This document shows, piece by piece, positions 53,015 to 62,082 of a DNA stretch of 64,000 nt. The notes beneath the pieces were generated by a model. The model ran no database searches. It was not told where the DNA came from and saw only the letters and a program-made list of their open reading frames with translations. Source of the DNA: Bradyrhizobium prioriisuperbiae. GTDB lineage: Bacteria; Pseudomonadota; Alphaproteobacteria; Rhizobiales; Xanthobacteraceae. Position numbers and translations under genes: made by a program. Position 1 is the first letter of the stretch. Each line of letters opens with the position of its first letter. Location: NCBI RefSeq assembly GCF_032397745.1, contig NZ_CP135921.1:1550001-1614000 (forward strand), read 5' to 3'.

Positions 53015-53608
53015 ATGAAAAATTTCCTCAAGGCGGCCCAATTGCTGGCCCTCGACCTGGCGTCGACCATCCTGTTTCTGGTCGTGTTTCTCCTGACGAA
53101 CAACACTGCGCTTGCGGTCGGCCTCGGCGTCGGGTTCGGCCTCGCGCAGATCGCGATCCAGCTGATCCGCCGCAAGCCGATCGACACCATGGAATGGCTG
53201 AGCCTGTTCCTGGTGGTGTCCGCGGGTGCGGCAACATTGCTCACCAACGATCCGCGTTTCGTACTGTTCAAGCCCAGCGTGATCTACGCGATCGTCGGGA
53301 TCGTGATGCTCAAGCCGGGCTGGATGAACCGCTATCTGCCCGCCATCGCCAAGACGGTGGTGCCCGACGTTGCCGTCGTGGTGGGCTTCTGCTGGGCCGG
53401 ACTGATGTTCGTCTCCGCCGCGGTCAATGGCATTGTCGCTCTGAGCAGCAGCGTGACGACCTGGGCCGTGGTGATGCCGATTTTCGGCATCGTCAGCAAA
53501 GTGGTGATGTTCGTCGCAGGGTTTGCCGCCATGCGCCTGATCGCCCGACGTCGCGTGCAAGCGATGCCAGCCGCTGAGCGCGACGCGCTACTGGCTTCGG
53601 CGGGATAG
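53015..53608 (+). CDS. YciB/IspA-like inner-membrane septation protein
   Basis: A 197-aa protein with about five to six helices, close to the intracellular septation protein A family (LALDLASTILFLVVFLLT; VGFGLAQIAIQLIRRKPIDTMEWLSLFLVVSAGAATLLTNDPRFVLFKPSVIYAIVG start). Family members affect cell division and envelope integrity. It follows the XRE-2TM gene and is probably co-transcribed, so the two may form a unit. Confidence 0.82.
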   Translation: MKNFLKAAQLLALDLASTILFLVVFLLTNNTALAVGLGVGFGLAQIAIQLIRRKPIDTMEWLSLFLVVSAGAATLLTNDPRFVLFKPSVIYAIVGIVMLKPGWMNRYLPAIAKTVVPDVAVVVGFCWAGLMFVSAAVNGIVALSSSVTTWAVVMPIFGIVSKVVMFVAGFAAMRLIARRRVQAMPAAERDALLASAG

Positions 53609-53662
53609 GGATGAGGGCGGCGCGGCGAAGCGCCTGACGCGGCCCAACGGGAACCGCTCCCC

Positions 53663-54514
53663 TCACCCCGCCATCGACTTGAATGTCGCCGCGAGCAGCC
53701 GCAGCGTCGTGCGCGCGTGGCGGTCCGACGTGGTGGCATAGAGCATCACTTCGCGCGACGGCAGCTTTGGCAGGCCGAGGCGCGGGCCGACGTCGACGGT
53801 GCCGGGTGGCGCCACCCGCCGTGCGAGCGCGGCAACCGCAAGACCGGCGGAAACCGCAGCACCGATGGTGGCGAGACCGCCGCCGACAAACACTTCAGTC
53901 CACGGCACTTTCGCATCGTTGAGCGCCTTCACCGCCATGGCGCGCACGCTGCACGGCTCAGCCTGGGTCGCGATGCGCAGCGGCTCGCCCGCGGGATGGA
54001 CAAAATCCGGTGCGGAGATCCAGCCGAAGGGCTCCTTGAACAGCACCTCGCCGCCACGGCCTTTGTTGTCATGGCGCAGCACGATGGCGGCATCGAGCAC
54101 ACCGGTGTCGAATTCCGCCAGCACGTCGCGCGAGGCAGCGATGCGCACCTCCAGCACCAGCGAGGGATCGAACGCATTCATCCGGCGCAACAGCAGCGGC
54201 AGCTCGCCGCCGACAATGTGATGGCTGATGCCGACAATCAGCCGGCGCCGTTCGACCGCGAACGAACCCATCGCGTTCTCATGCGCGGCGACAAGGTTGC
54301 GCGCCGCCCCGAGGAACGCACTGCCTTCGGCCGAGAGCCGCACCAGCCGCGGCGTGCGCTCCACCAGCCGGCGACCGAGGCCGCTTTCCAGGCGCTTGAT
54401 CTTCAGGCTGACCGCGGACTGAGTGGTGTCCATCGCTTCCGCGGCGCGGGTGAAACTTTTGAGGTCCGCCACCAGCACGAAGGCCTGGACGGCTTCGAGA
54501 TCGAGCGCTTTCAT
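53663..54514 (-). CDS. LysR-family transcription regulator
   Basis: A 283-aa regulator. The winged helix is at residues 1-60 (MKALDLEAVQAFVLVADLKSFTRAAEAMDTTQSAVSLKIKRLESGLGRRLVERTPR start) and the effector domain from about 85 (RLIVGISHHIVGGELPLLL). It is divergent from a tautomerase gene with a perfect palindrome between them, the usual layout for a LysR protein controlling its neighbour. The inducer is unknown. Confidence 0.93.
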   Translation of the reverse strand: MKALDLEAVQAFVLVADLKSFTRAAEAMDTTQSAVSLKIKRLESGLGRRLVERTPRLVRLSAEGSAFLGAARNLVAAHENAMGSFAVERRRLIVGISHHIVGGELPLLLRRMNAFDPSLVLEVRIAASRDVLAEFDTGVLDAAIVLRHDNKGRGGEVLFKEPFGWISAPDFVHPAGEPLRIATQAEPCSVRAMAVKALNDAKVPWTEVFVGGGLATIGAAVSAGLAVAALARRVAPPGTVDVGPRLGLPKLPSREVMLYATTSDRHARTTLRLLAATFKSMAG

Positions 54515-54529
54515 GGCCAGCCATTTAAA

Positions 54530-54557
54530 TATGATATGATTGAAATATCATATCATA
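54530..54557. promoter_or_regulatory. perfect palindrome between LysR and tautomerase genes
   Basis: TATGATATGAT (54530-54540) and its exact complement ATCATATCATA (54547-54557), spacer TGAAAT. It is 16 bases from the LysR start and 58 from the tautomerase start. A T-N11-A core fits LysR binding. The surrounding 60 bases are A+T rich, unlike the genes. Confidence 0.7.
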
Positions 54558-54614
54558 CGGTTTTTCAATGACAAGACACGCCCTATGATCTGGGCATTGA
54601 AGGAGAACCAAGCC

Positions 54615-55007
54615 ATGCCCCTCACCCATGTATCGCTCCGACACGGCAAGCCGGCGACCTATCGCAGGGACATTCTCGACGGCGTGTATCTGGCACTGCG
54701 CGAGACCTTCAACGTGCCGGACGAAGACCGCTTCATGACCATCACGGAACATGACGAGACGAATTTCACTTACAGCGCGAGTTATCTCGGCATCGCCCGC
54801 AGCGATGACCTGGTCATCATCCAGATCACGGTCAGCAACACCCGCGATGTCGCACAGAAGCAGGCGCTGTATCGCCGGATCGTCGAGCGCCTCACGGAGG
54901 CTCCCGGCGTGCGCCCCGAGGACGTGTTCATCAATCTTGTCGAGGTCAAGCCGGAGAACTGGTCGTTCGGCCACGGCATCGCGCAGTACGTCAAGAACGA
55001 GGCGTAG
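54615..55007 (+). CDS. tautomerase-family protein
   Basis: A 130-aa protein beginning MPLTHVSLRHGKP, where Pro2 becomes the N-terminal catalytic proline after Met removal. GGAGAACC lies before the ATG at 54615. The middle (FMTITEHDETNFTYSASYLGIARSDDLVIIQITVSNTRDVAQKQALYRRIVERL) matches the larger tautomerase_2 branch. It is divergent from a LysR gene. It may act on a keto-enol intermediate or a dehalogenation product. Confidence 0.88.
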   Translation: MPLTHVSLRHGKPATYRRDILDGVYLALRETFNVPDEDRFMTITEHDETNFTYSASYLGIARSDDLVIIQITVSNTRDVAQKQALYRRIVERLTEAPGVRPEDVFINLVEVKPENWSFGHGIAQYVKNEA

Positions 55008-55159
55008 GCCATGCACGCGACCGCAGCGGCGCCACGGTGCTGCCGGGCTCCGATTTCGGGCTGTCGCCCTTCATCCGCATCACCTGCGCGGCGCCGCTGC
55101 CGGTGCTGGAGGAGGCAGGCCGGCGCATCGCGCTGACATGCCGGGAGTTGCAGCCATGA
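55001..55159 (+). pseudogene. C-terminal remnant of a PLP-dependent aminotransferase
   Basis: In the frame ending TGA at 55157-55159, the 42 codons from 55031 read ATVLPGSDFGLSPFIRITCA then APLPVLEEAGRRIALTCREL-QP. The pattern VLPGS.FG...IRI.CA...L.EA..RI is the end of class I aminotransferases. Residues just upstream (DRSG) may extend it. No start codon or N-terminal two-thirds is present, so it is a relic of a deleted gene. Confidence 0.6.
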
Positions 55160-55275
55160 CCAACTGTCAGAGAACGCGGCTGATGGCCCACCTGATCGGT
55201 CTCGCCTTCGGAGCCATCCTCATTCTCAGCCTTGCGGGCGCGGTGGTCGCCTCCACCCGCGTGCTCGGCTGGTAG
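55156..55275 (+). CDS. 39-aa single-helix protein
   Basis: A short gene (MTNCQRTRLMAHLIGLAFGA... STRVLGW) with one membrane helix at about residues 11-33. Its ATG overlaps the TGA of the aminotransferase remnant (ATGA), which suggests it was once translated behind that gene. No family is recognised. It is either a real small membrane protein or a passenger; it abuts the MHS transporter gene end to end. Confidence 0.45.
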   Translation: MTNCQRTRLMAHLIGLAFGAILILSLAGAVVASTRVLGW

Positions 55276-56586
55276 CTAATGTTCCTCGCCGCGCAAATAG
55301 CCGTGGGTGCGGGAATCCGCCATCACCAAAGCCGAGATGAAGGCGATGGCGCACATGATCGTGACGTACCAGTAGAACGAGGATTCCGAGCCCGCGTCCT
55401 TGAACCACAGCGCGACATATTCGGCAGAGCCGCCGAAGATGGCGTTGGCGATGGCGTAAGCGAGGCCGACACCGAGCGCGCGCACTTCGGTCGGGAACAT
55501 CTCGGCTTTCACCAGGCCGCTGATCGAGGTGTAGAACGAGACGATGGCGAGTGCGGCCACGATCAGAATGTAGGCGACATAGGGATTGGTCACCCCGCCG
55601 ATCGCATACATCAGCGGCACCGTACACACCGTGGCGAGGCCGCCGAAGATCAGCATCGCGGTCTTGCGGCCGAACTTGTCGGCGAACATGCCGAACGGCG
55701 GCTGCATGATCATGTAAGTGAACAGCACCGCGGTCATCACCACATTGGCGGTGCGGTCGTTCATGTGCGCAGTGTTGACCAGATACTTCTGCATGTAGGT
55801 GGTGAAGGTGTAGAAAATCAGCGAACCGCCGGCGGTGTATCCCAGCACGATGAGGAAGGCGCGGCTGTGCTTGCCGAACAATTCGCTCAGCGAACCGGCT
55901 TCCTTGCGCGCACGAGTGTCCGCCGATGTGGTTTCGTGCAGCGACGCGCGCAGCAACAGCGCCACCACGGCACAGACCGCGCCGATGAAGAACGGGATGC
56001 GCCAGCCATATGACCGGAGGTCGCCGTCCGACATCGACTGCTGCACGATCAGGATCACCAGCGAGGCCAGCAGCTGGCCGCCGATCAGCGTGACGTACTG
56101 GAACGAGGCGAAGAAGCCGCGCCGGCCGGCGAGCGCAACCTCGCTCATATAGGTGGCGCTGGTGCCGTATTCGCCGCCGACCGACAGCCCCTGCACCATG
56201 CGCGCCAAGAGCAGCAGCGCCGGCGCGGCGGTGCCGATCTGTGCGTAGGTCGGCAACAGCGCGATGGCGAGCGAGCCCGCGCACATCATCAGCACCGAGA
56301 TCATCATCGAGGTCTTGCGGCCGTATTTGTCGGCGATGAAGCCGAAGATGTAGCCGCCGATCGGCCGCATCAGGAAGCCGATGGCGAACACCGCAGCCGT
56401 CTGCAGCAGTTGCGTGGTCTGGTTGCCCTTGGGGAAGAAAGACGGCGCGAAATACAGCGCCGTAAAGGCATAGGCATAGAAATCGTACCACTCGACCAGG
56501 TTGCCGGAGGAACTGCCGAAGATCGCGAAAATGCGGCGGCGGCGATCGGCGGCATCGCCGGCAACGGGCGTCGTGGTTGCGGTCAA
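55276..56586 (-). CDS. MHS-family (KgtP/ShiA-like) metabolite:proton symporter
   Basis: A 436-aa MFS permease. The start is TTG 56586 with GGGAGG upstream. The MHS pattern is clear: [71 protein letters not shown], and [34 protein letters not shown]. Such proteins carry dicarboxylates, 2-ketoglutarate, shikimate and similar acids. The next gene upstream is dgoA, so the substrate may be a sugar acid such as galactonate. Confidence 0.92.
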   Translation of the reverse strand: MTATTTPVAGDAADRRRRIFAIFGSSSGNLVEWYDFYAYAFTALYFAPSFFPKGNQTTQLLQTAAVFAIGFLMRPIGGYIFGFIADKYGRKTSMMISVLMMCAGSLAIALLPTYAQIGTAAPALLLLARMVQGLSVGGEYGTSATYMSEVALAGRRGFFASFQYVTLIGGQLLASLVILIVQQSMSDGDLRSYGWRIPFFIGAVCAVVALLLRASLHETTSADTRARKEAGSLSELFGKHSRAFLIVLGYTAGGSLIFYTFTTYMQKYLVNTAHMNDRTANVVMTAVLFTYMIMQPPFGMFADKFGRKTAMLIFGGLATVCTVPLMYAIGGVTNPYVAYILIVAALAIVSFYTSISGLVKAEMFPTEVRALGVGLAYAIANAIFGGSAEYVALWFKDAGSESSFYWYVTIMCAIAFISALVMADSRTHGYLRGEEH

Positions 56587-56649
56587 GGCGGCGTCCTCCC
56601 TCTGGGCTTCAGTGGGGCGGGCTTAACGGTTTTGCGCCACTGAGGCGAG

Positions 56650-57267
56650 TCATGCCTTCAATGCGGCAAGGTCATAGGCCCTGACCGCGGATTCGGCGCG
56701 GGTGCGGATCTCGGCGGCGGAAAAGCCGGGTTTGTACAGGAAGCTGCCGAGCCCGAACCCGGTGCAGCCCGCCGCGATGAACTCTGCGAAATTGTCGGGA
56801 CTGGCGCCGCCCACCGCATAGAGCGGCATCGTTTCCGGCAGCACCGCCTTGATCGCACGGATGCCGGCCGGACCAAGAATCTCGGCGGGAAACAGCTTGA
56901 GCGCGGTGGCATGCAGACGAATGGCGCGAAACGCTTCGGTCGGCGTAAAGACCCCAGGATAGGACTGCAGCTCGCAGTCGCGGGTGCGGCGGATCACGTC
57001 GTCGTTACAGTCCGGCGAGACGATGAAGCGGCCGCCGGCCTCCACCACCGCATCCACCTGCTCCGGCGCGAGCACGGTGCCGGCGCCGAGCAACGCGCGC
57101 CCGTGGAATTCTTTCGCGGCCAAGGCGATCGAGATTAGCGGCTGCGGCGAGTTCAGCGGCACCTCGATCATCGTGATGCCGGCGCCGACCAGCGCGTCAC
57201 ATGCACCGAGAATCTCCGCCGGAGTGATCCCGCGCAGGATCGCGATCAAGGGACGTGGGTTTGTCAT
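56650..57267 (-). CDS. dgoA: 2-dehydro-3-deoxy-6-phosphogalactonate aldolase
   Basis: A 205-aa class I aldolase that splits KDPGal into pyruvate and glyceraldehyde-3-phosphate. ATG 57267 has GGAGG before it. The Schiff-base Lys lies in TALKLFPAEILGPAGI and the catalytic Glu in TMIEVPLNSPQP; GAGTVL and AVGGASPDNF complete the barrel. The pairing with dgoK decides this name over KDPG aldolase. It starts 22 bases after dgoK. Confidence 0.93.
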   Translation of the reverse strand: MTNPRPLIAILRGITPAEILGACDALVGAGITMIEVPLNSPQPLISIALAAKEFHGRALLGAGTVLAPEQVDAVVEAGGRFIVSPDCNDDVIRRTRDCELQSYPGVFTPTEAFRAIRLHATALKLFPAEILGPAGIRAIKAVLPETMPLYAVGGASPDNFAEFIAAGCTGFGLGSFLYKPGFSAAEIRTRAESAVRAYDLAALKA

Positions 57268-57289
57268 GGAGCCTCCTGTCAACACTGTC

Positions 57290-58213
57290 TCAAGCGCCGG
57301 CCGACCGCGCGGCTTTTAGGCCGGCAAGCACCGCATCGGTCGCATCAATTCGTCGGGACTGAACGCCAGCCATCGCCAGGCCCTGGGCATAGATCTGTGC
57401 CAGCGCTTCGCCACCGATCAGCGGGATCTCTCCGCCGCTGCCGATCCAGTCGCGTTGGCCGCCGATCTCCGATCCGACCAGCAGCCCGGACAGATATCCG
57501 GCGCACCATCCCGCCTGGCGGTCTGACAACAGCGACGCCGCGCGCACCCGAAACAGCTGGGTCATGAGTTTGTCAGGCGCGGCGAGCCCAGCGGCCAGAC
57601 CATCCGTCAGCCCCTGCGCGCGATCGGCCGGATCGGGCTCGCCGGTGAAGGAGTGCCGCAGCACCGAATGAAGCCTCAACACCTCGAACACTTCGCCGGT
57701 CATCGCGGAGGTGAAGCCCTCGACGCGGCGGCCGTCGAGCCGCACCCATTTGCAATGGGTGCCGGGCATGCAGACCACGCCGGAAAAATTTGGCACCAGT
57801 GTCGTGAGGCCGAGCAACTGGGTTTCCTCGCCGCGCATGACGTCTTCCGCGCCTGGTCGCGCCTGGCACAGGCCGGGAAGAATGCGCGGCGACAACCGCG
57901 AGGCTGATAGCGCCGGCCGCACGGCTTTGCCCAGGAGATCATCGAGGCTGGTCGGCGTGGCGAGATAGGGGACCTCCAGCCAGCCCTGCCTGGCGCCGGC
58001 CATGCCGCAGATGATCACATCGACCGACGCTCCGTCTTGCGCGAGATGACCGGCCACAAGCTGCATCAGCACACCGGGATAATCCTCGCGGGCGAGCCGG
58101 CCCATGCCGCGATCGGAGGTCTCGGAAAACATCACCTCCGCGTCCCTGCCGATGCCCCAGGCACGCAGGTTCGACGTGCCCCAATCCACCGCGATCCAGT
58201 CTGGTTCGGCCAT
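57290..58213 (-). CDS. dgoK: 2-dehydro-3-deoxygalactonokinase
   Basis: A 307-aa kinase that makes KDPGal for DgoA. ATG 58213 (MAEPDWIAVDWGTSNLRAWGI) is used; the open frame upstream is not family-like. The DWGTSNLRAW nucleotide loop, ICGMAGARQGW, MPGTHCKWVRL and the TSAMTGEVFEVL segment are typical of DgoK. With DgoA and the MHS symporter it forms a small galactonate (DeLey-Doudoroff) operon; a galactonate dehydratase is not seen next to it and may be elsewhere. Confidence 0.95.
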   Translation of the reverse strand: MAEPDWIAVDWGTSNLRAWGIGRDAEVMFSETSDRGMGRLAREDYPGVLMQLVAGHLAQDGASVDVIICGMAGARQGWLEVPYLATPTSLDDLLGKAVRPALSASRLSPRILPGLCQARPGAEDVMRGEETQLLGLTTLVPNFSGVVCMPGTHCKWVRLDGRRVEGFTSAMTGEVFEVLRLHSVLRHSFTGEPDPADRAQGLTDGLAAGLAAPDKLMTQLFRVRAASLLSDRQAGWCAGYLSGLLVGSEIGGQRDWIGSGGEIPLIGGEALAQIYAQGLAMAGVQSRRIDATDAVLAGLKAARSAGA

Positions 58214-58601
58214 CACCGGGCTCTTCTTCCAATTGTCTCGTATCCAACCACTCGGCTTTGGCACGCGACGGCCGGGGATTACAAGTGCCCAATTTTGGAG
58301 CAGGTTCGACAACCCAAAAGGCGGGTTCACATGGTGCGCCAGGTTGCTCATCGCAATGGAATCCCGACACTATTTCAGACCTGTTTTTTCTCCCGCCGGG
58401 TAGCTGGAACCGTTGCAAAACCAGCGCCGGCATCACACATCCGGGCCTACCGGACGTGATACGAGACACCCTCATGTCAGCGCACGGTCGGACAAAGTTG
58501 TTGGGCTTGGCTTGAACCCGCGGTGATGCGCCGCGACTAAAGTGTGGGAACGACAACGGTCGGGATCGACCGGATACACGACAGATCGCAGGGACATTTC
58601 C
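58214..58601. other. intergenic region upstream of dgoK and of a secreted protein gene
   Basis: A 388-base divergent gap. I see no gene, repeat or strong palindrome in it. It must hold promoters for dgoK (leftward) and the 166-aa gene (rightward), but no convincing -35/-10 pair could be fixed by eye. Confidence 0.5.
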
Positions 58602-59102
58602 ATGATAGCGTTTGGTTCGAAAATTTTCTGGCATGCCATCAAGGCGGCCTGTGTGGTGATCGGCATCATGGCGGCGGCGCCGTCGAGCTATGCCCAATCG
58701 GGCCCGTTCAAGGGCCTCGGCGGCGCGTGGAACGGCACCGGCACCGTGCAGATCGCCGACGGCGGCAGCGAGCGCATCCGATGCCGCGCGACCTATACGG
58801 TCGATTCCGAGGGCAACAACCTGCAGCAGGTGCTGCGCTGCGCCAGCGACAGCTACAAGTTCGATCTCAACAGCGACGTCACCAATCGCGGCGGCAACCT
58901 GACCGGCACCTGGAGCGAGGTCAGCCGCGGCATCAATGGCGGCGTCGAGGGACGCGCCAGCCAGGGCCAGTTCAATGCGCTGGTGACCGCCAACGGTTTT
59001 GCGGCGGAGTTGTCCATGGTCGCCCGCGGCAACAAGCAGACCATCGCCATCAATTCGCAGAACACCCAGTTCAAGGGCGTGCAGATCACGCTGGCGCGTT
59101 AA
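58602..59102 (+). CDS. secreted protein of unknown function (166 aa)
   Basis: ATG 58602 has AGGGAC upstream. A signal peptide covers about residues 1-31 (AACVVIGIMAAAPSSYAQSG). The mature part (about 135 aa) is rich in beta-strand pattern: LGGAWNGTGTVQIADGGSERIRCRATY, LQQVLRCASDSYKFDLNSDVTNRGGNLTGTWSEVSRGINGG (start), VTANGFAAELSMVAR. Two cysteines may pair. The look is a small lipocalin-like beta sheet, common in this family of bacteria but without known role. It has its own terminator. Confidence 0.8.
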   Translation: MIAFGSKIFWHAIKAACVVIGIMAAAPSSYAQSGPFKGLGGAWNGTGTVQIADGGSERIRCRATYTVDSEGNNLQQVLRCASDSYKFDLNSDVTNRGGNLTGTWSEVSRGINGGVEGRASQGQFNALVTANGFAAELSMVARGNKQTIAINSQNTQFKGVQITLAR

Positions 59103-59124
59103 GCGTTTCGTTCGGTTCAAAAGC

Positions 59125-59157
59125 AAAACGGCGACTCATCGAGCCGCCGTTTTTGTT
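59125..59157 (+). terminator. intrinsic terminator of the 166-aa gene
   Basis: AAAACGGCG (59125-59133) pairs exactly with CGCCGTTTT (59145-59153), an 11-base loop between; five T bases (59150-59154) and GTTT follow. It lies 23 bases after the stop codon. Confidence 0.9.
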
Positions 59158-59175
59158 TGGATGGAATGATGCCAA

Positions 59176-59258
59176 GTAGCCCGGGTGAGCGAAAGCGATA
59201 CCCGGGATGTAGGGCTCGGAGCGCGCACCCCGGATGTCGCTTCGCTCATCCGGGCTAC
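59176..59258. repeat. GTAGCCCGG-type palindromic repeat, copy 5
   Basis: Starts GTAGCCCGGGTGAGCG and ends CGCTCATCCGGGCTAC. Convergent gap between the 166-aa gene, after its terminator, and the MMPL transporter gene. Confidence 0.85.
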
Positions 59259-59283
59259 AGGCTGAAACGTTGTCCCCTGCCGG

Positions 59284-61659
59284 TCAGGTGCCGGTTTTCG
59301 CCGGGCCCTTAAGGGCGATGCGCACTTTCTCGCCAAGGCCGATCAGGAACATCGCCGTCGGCCGCAGGATGAAGAGGTCGGCGACCAGCGCCGCGATCAT
59401 CGAGAATGCGCTGAGCCAGCCGAACAGCCGCAGCGACGGCAGGTCGGAGAACACCAGCACCGCGAGGCCGCAGGCCAGCACCACCGTGGTCAGGATCAGC
59501 GCCGGTCCCACCAGCACGGTGGCGCGCTCGACCGCTACCGCGGGGTCGGTGCCCGGCTCGCTTTCCAGCCGCAGGCGGTTGAGGAAGTGGATGGTCGCAC
59601 TCAGCCCAAGCCCGAACGACACCGTCAGCGCCACCACGCTGGCGAACTGCAGCCCCTCGCCCAGCGCCCACAGCACCGTGCCGGACAGCACCACCGGGAA
59701 GATGCCCGGCAGGATGCTGGAGAACATCACCACCACCGAGCGGAAGGCCAGGCCGATGAAGATCGCCACGAACGCGAATTCGATGGTGAGGCCGGAGTTG
59801 AGCTTCTCGATCATGTTGGCGCTGTTGCGCGCCGCGATCGCCGAGAGGCCGGTGACCGCGATCTCATAACCCGGGTGCTTGGCACGCACCGCATTCATCG
59901 CCTTGTCGAGATCTTCCACCACCGGCAGGATCTGGCTGGAATCCTTGTCCGGCACGCGCGCGGACACCACCACGGCGTCCTGCTCGGCCGACACGAAACG
60001 GTTCTTGAGATAATTGGGAATCGCGTCGACATATTCCTTCAGTGTCGCGACATCATGGGAGCCGGCCTTTTCCGCCAGCCAGCGCCGCAGCGTCTCCAGC
60101 GACCAGACGTTGCCGACACCGGCCTGCTTCTCCACCAGCGCATGGACGTCGGCGATGGTCTGCAGCGTCTGCGGATCATAGAGCGAGGCGCCCTTGGGGA
60201 ATTCGATCAGGATGTCGATCGGGTTGGCGCCGGTGAGTTTTGCATCGAGCCGGCTGGAGGCTTCGACCGCCTGCTGCTTGTCCGGCACCTGGTCGGCCAG
60301 GCGATAGCGCGGCTCGAGTTGGGAATAAACGACCCCGAGCCCACCCACCACCAGCAGCGCGATCAGGCTGAACAGCGCGGGACGCCCGACCATGCGCACC
60401 GCGATCCAGGCGCAGAAATTGCGCAGGGCGTTGACGCCGACGTCCGAGCCCTTGAACTTGGCCGCGAACTTCTGCTCGCCGCGCACCAAGAGAATGCCGA
60501 ACACCGGCACGAACGACAGCACCACCAGGAGCGCGATAATCGTCGCCGCAAGCCCCGCCTCGCCGAAGGCGCGGATCAGGTCGGAGTTGGAGAACTGCAG
60601 CGCCAGGAACGAGATGCCGGCAGTGGCGTGGGTCAGCACGCAGGCCGGCCCGACCACGCGGATGGCGTTGCTGAAGGCGGTGACCTTGTCCTCGCCGGCG
60701 ATCAGCCGGTCGCGCGCCGCGAAGGTCAGCTGCATCGAATCCGAGAAGCTGATCACCATGATCAGCGGCGTCATCACGTTGAGGAACATGTTGAGGCTGA
60801 AGCCGGCCCATCCCAGCCCGCCCAGCGCCAGCAGGATGGCCAGCAGCGGCGGGAACGCCGCGATCACCATGAACGAGATCTTGCGGAAGAACAAAATCGC
60901 GATCAGGCAGCCGGCAAGGATGCCGGCGATGTTGTAGACAAGGCCGTCGCGCTCCACCGCATTGCGGATTTCGAGCTGCATCACCGGCACGCCCGACAAC
61001 TGGAACGACAGCCCGCTGTCGCCGAGATTCTGCGTCATCAGCTTGCGGATCTCGCCGACGGTGGGGCCAAGCCCGTTGCTCGACACCACCGAGGGCTCCA
61101 GCGACAGCACGATCAGCGCCAGCGTGCCGTCTTCCGACAGCAATTTGCCGCGGATGATCTCGTTGCCCTTCACCGTTTCGATGAACTTGTCGTAGTCGGC
61201 CCCCTCCGGCAGTTTTTCCGGGAACAGCGCCGCCGGGAACTTGCCCGGTGCCGGCGCCTGGCGCGCCGAGAACAGCGAGATGATGCCGCGGGTGCCGTCG
61301 ACCAGTTGCAGGTCGGTCACGAGGTCACGCAGCTTCTCGAGGTTTTGCCGCTCCAGCAGCGTCTTGCCCTCGACCACCACCAGCACGTCGAACTCGGCCG
61401 ACGGGAAACGTTTGGTCACCGCCTCATATTGCTTGTACTCGCGGGTCTCGGACCGGAACAGCTGGCTCAGCGAATCGTCGATCTTGATCCGCTGCAAACC
61501 GAAGAACGCACCGATGCACAGCGCAACCAGAACGATGCAGGACAGGATCGGCGCGCGCATCGCGATCAGCCCGACCCGCTCCAGCCCGAACGCAATACTC
61601 AGAGAGCGCCGGGCTGCATTTTCTTCCGCGCCGACGTCAATCTTCTCGGGGTCGAGCAT
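59284..61659 (-). CDS. MMPL/RND-family membrane transporter (HpnN-like)
   Basis: A 791-aa protein with the doubled RND plan: one helix (about 35-55), a large periplasmic loop, five helices with the SSD-like core (about 230-390, NMFLNVMTPLIMVISFSDSMQLTFAAR), then the second half with helix (about 420-440), second loop and helices (about 640-780, VVALTVSFGLGLSATIHFLNRLR). Asp in ISFSDSMQ probably takes part in proton relay. HpnN-type relatives move hopanoids to the outer membrane, but no hopanoid genes are here and the length is shorter. ATG 61659 is used in place of the TTG two codons earlier. Confidence 0.85.
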   Translation of the reverse strand: MLDPEKIDVGAEENAARRSLSIAFGLERVGLIAMRAPILSCIVLVALCIGAFFGLQRIKIDDSLSQLFRSETREYKQYEAVTKRFPSAEFDVLVVVEGKTLLERQNLEKLRDLVTDLQLVDGTRGIISLFSARQAPAPGKFPAALFPEKLPEGADYDKFIETVKGNEIIRGKLLSEDGTLALIVLSLEPSVVSSNGLGPTVGEIRKLMTQNLGDSGLSFQLSGVPVMQLEIRNAVERDGLVYNIAGILAGCLIAILFFRKISFMVIAAFPPLLAILLALGGLGWAGFSLNMFLNVMTPLIMVISFSDSMQLTFAARDRLIAGEDKVTAFSNAIRVVGPACVLTHATAGISFLALQFSNSDLIRAFGEAGLAATIIALLVVLSFVPVFGILLVRGEQKFAAKFKGSDVGVNALRNFCAWIAVRMVGRPALFSLIALLVVGGLGVVYSQLEPRYRLADQVPDKQQAVEASSRLDAKLTGANPIDILIEFPKGASLYDPQTLQTIADVHALVEKQAGVGNVWSLETLRRWLAEKAGSHDVATLKEYVDAIPNYLKNRFVSAEQDAVVVSARVPDKDSSQILPVVEDLDKAMNAVRAKHPGYEIAVTGLSAIAARNSANMIEKLNSGLTIEFAFVAIFIGLAFRSVVVMFSSILPGIFPVVLSGTVLWALGEGLQFASVVALTVSFGLGLSATIHFLNRLRLESEPGTDPAVAVERATVLVGPALILTTVVLACGLAVLVFSDLPSLRLFGWLSAFSMIAALVADLFILRPTAMFLIGLGEKVRIALKGPAKTGT

Positions 61660-62082
61660 GCACAATCCATTCTTGCGAATAAGGAAACTGGGTGGGGTCT
61701 AGCAAATTTTGAGGGAAATGGGGATATTCCTCAGGAATCAACGCGTTCCGCAGCCCCCGAGCGGCCTTCCGGGCCGCCCCGGATCGGGGCTGGATTTGGC
61801 CGCAGCACCCCTCTCCGTCCGGTTAAAGTCCAGAGGTGGGTTGGAAAAAAGGCATTTTTGGGCAAATCACGGAAAGTTCGAGCGGGGGGCGTGCCTGACC
61901 AGATGTCTCAGGCCCCTAAGGCAGCGCCTCGATTTTGTTCTCCGTCATGCCCGGCCTTGTGCCGGGCATCCACGACTTAACGACATAGCAGCAACAAAGA
62001 CGTGGATGGCCGGGACAAGCCCGGCCATGACGAGTTCAATAATCAGTGCATGATCCGCGTTAGGCGCTTTTCGAGCCCCACC
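61660..62082. other. gap between the MMPL transporter and the dehydrogenase genes
   Basis: A 423-base gap between two leftward genes. It contains a long inverted repeat (61943-62032). The rest (61660-61940) has no gene I can support. It should hold the promoter of the MMPL gene and the 3' end of the dehydrogenase transcript. Confidence 0.5.
61943..62032. repeat. CGTCATG-type long inverted repeat, copy 2
   Basis: CGTCATGCCCGGCCTTGTGC from 61943 and its near-inverse ending CCCGGCCATGACG at 62032, arms about 36 bases with a few changes. Same family as the element between nrdA and nrdB (28978). Confidence 0.85.

Noticed and set aside
59284..61659. Calling the MMPL protein HpnN outright
   Set aside because: No hopanoid synthesis genes adjoin it and it is shorter than typical HpnN, so only a family-level name is used.
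59587..61980. A 797-codon open frame on the plus strand
   Set aside because: It lies opposite the MMPL transporter gene, is full of His, Arg, Asp and Gln as expected of the reverse frame of a G+C-rich gene, and has no family features.
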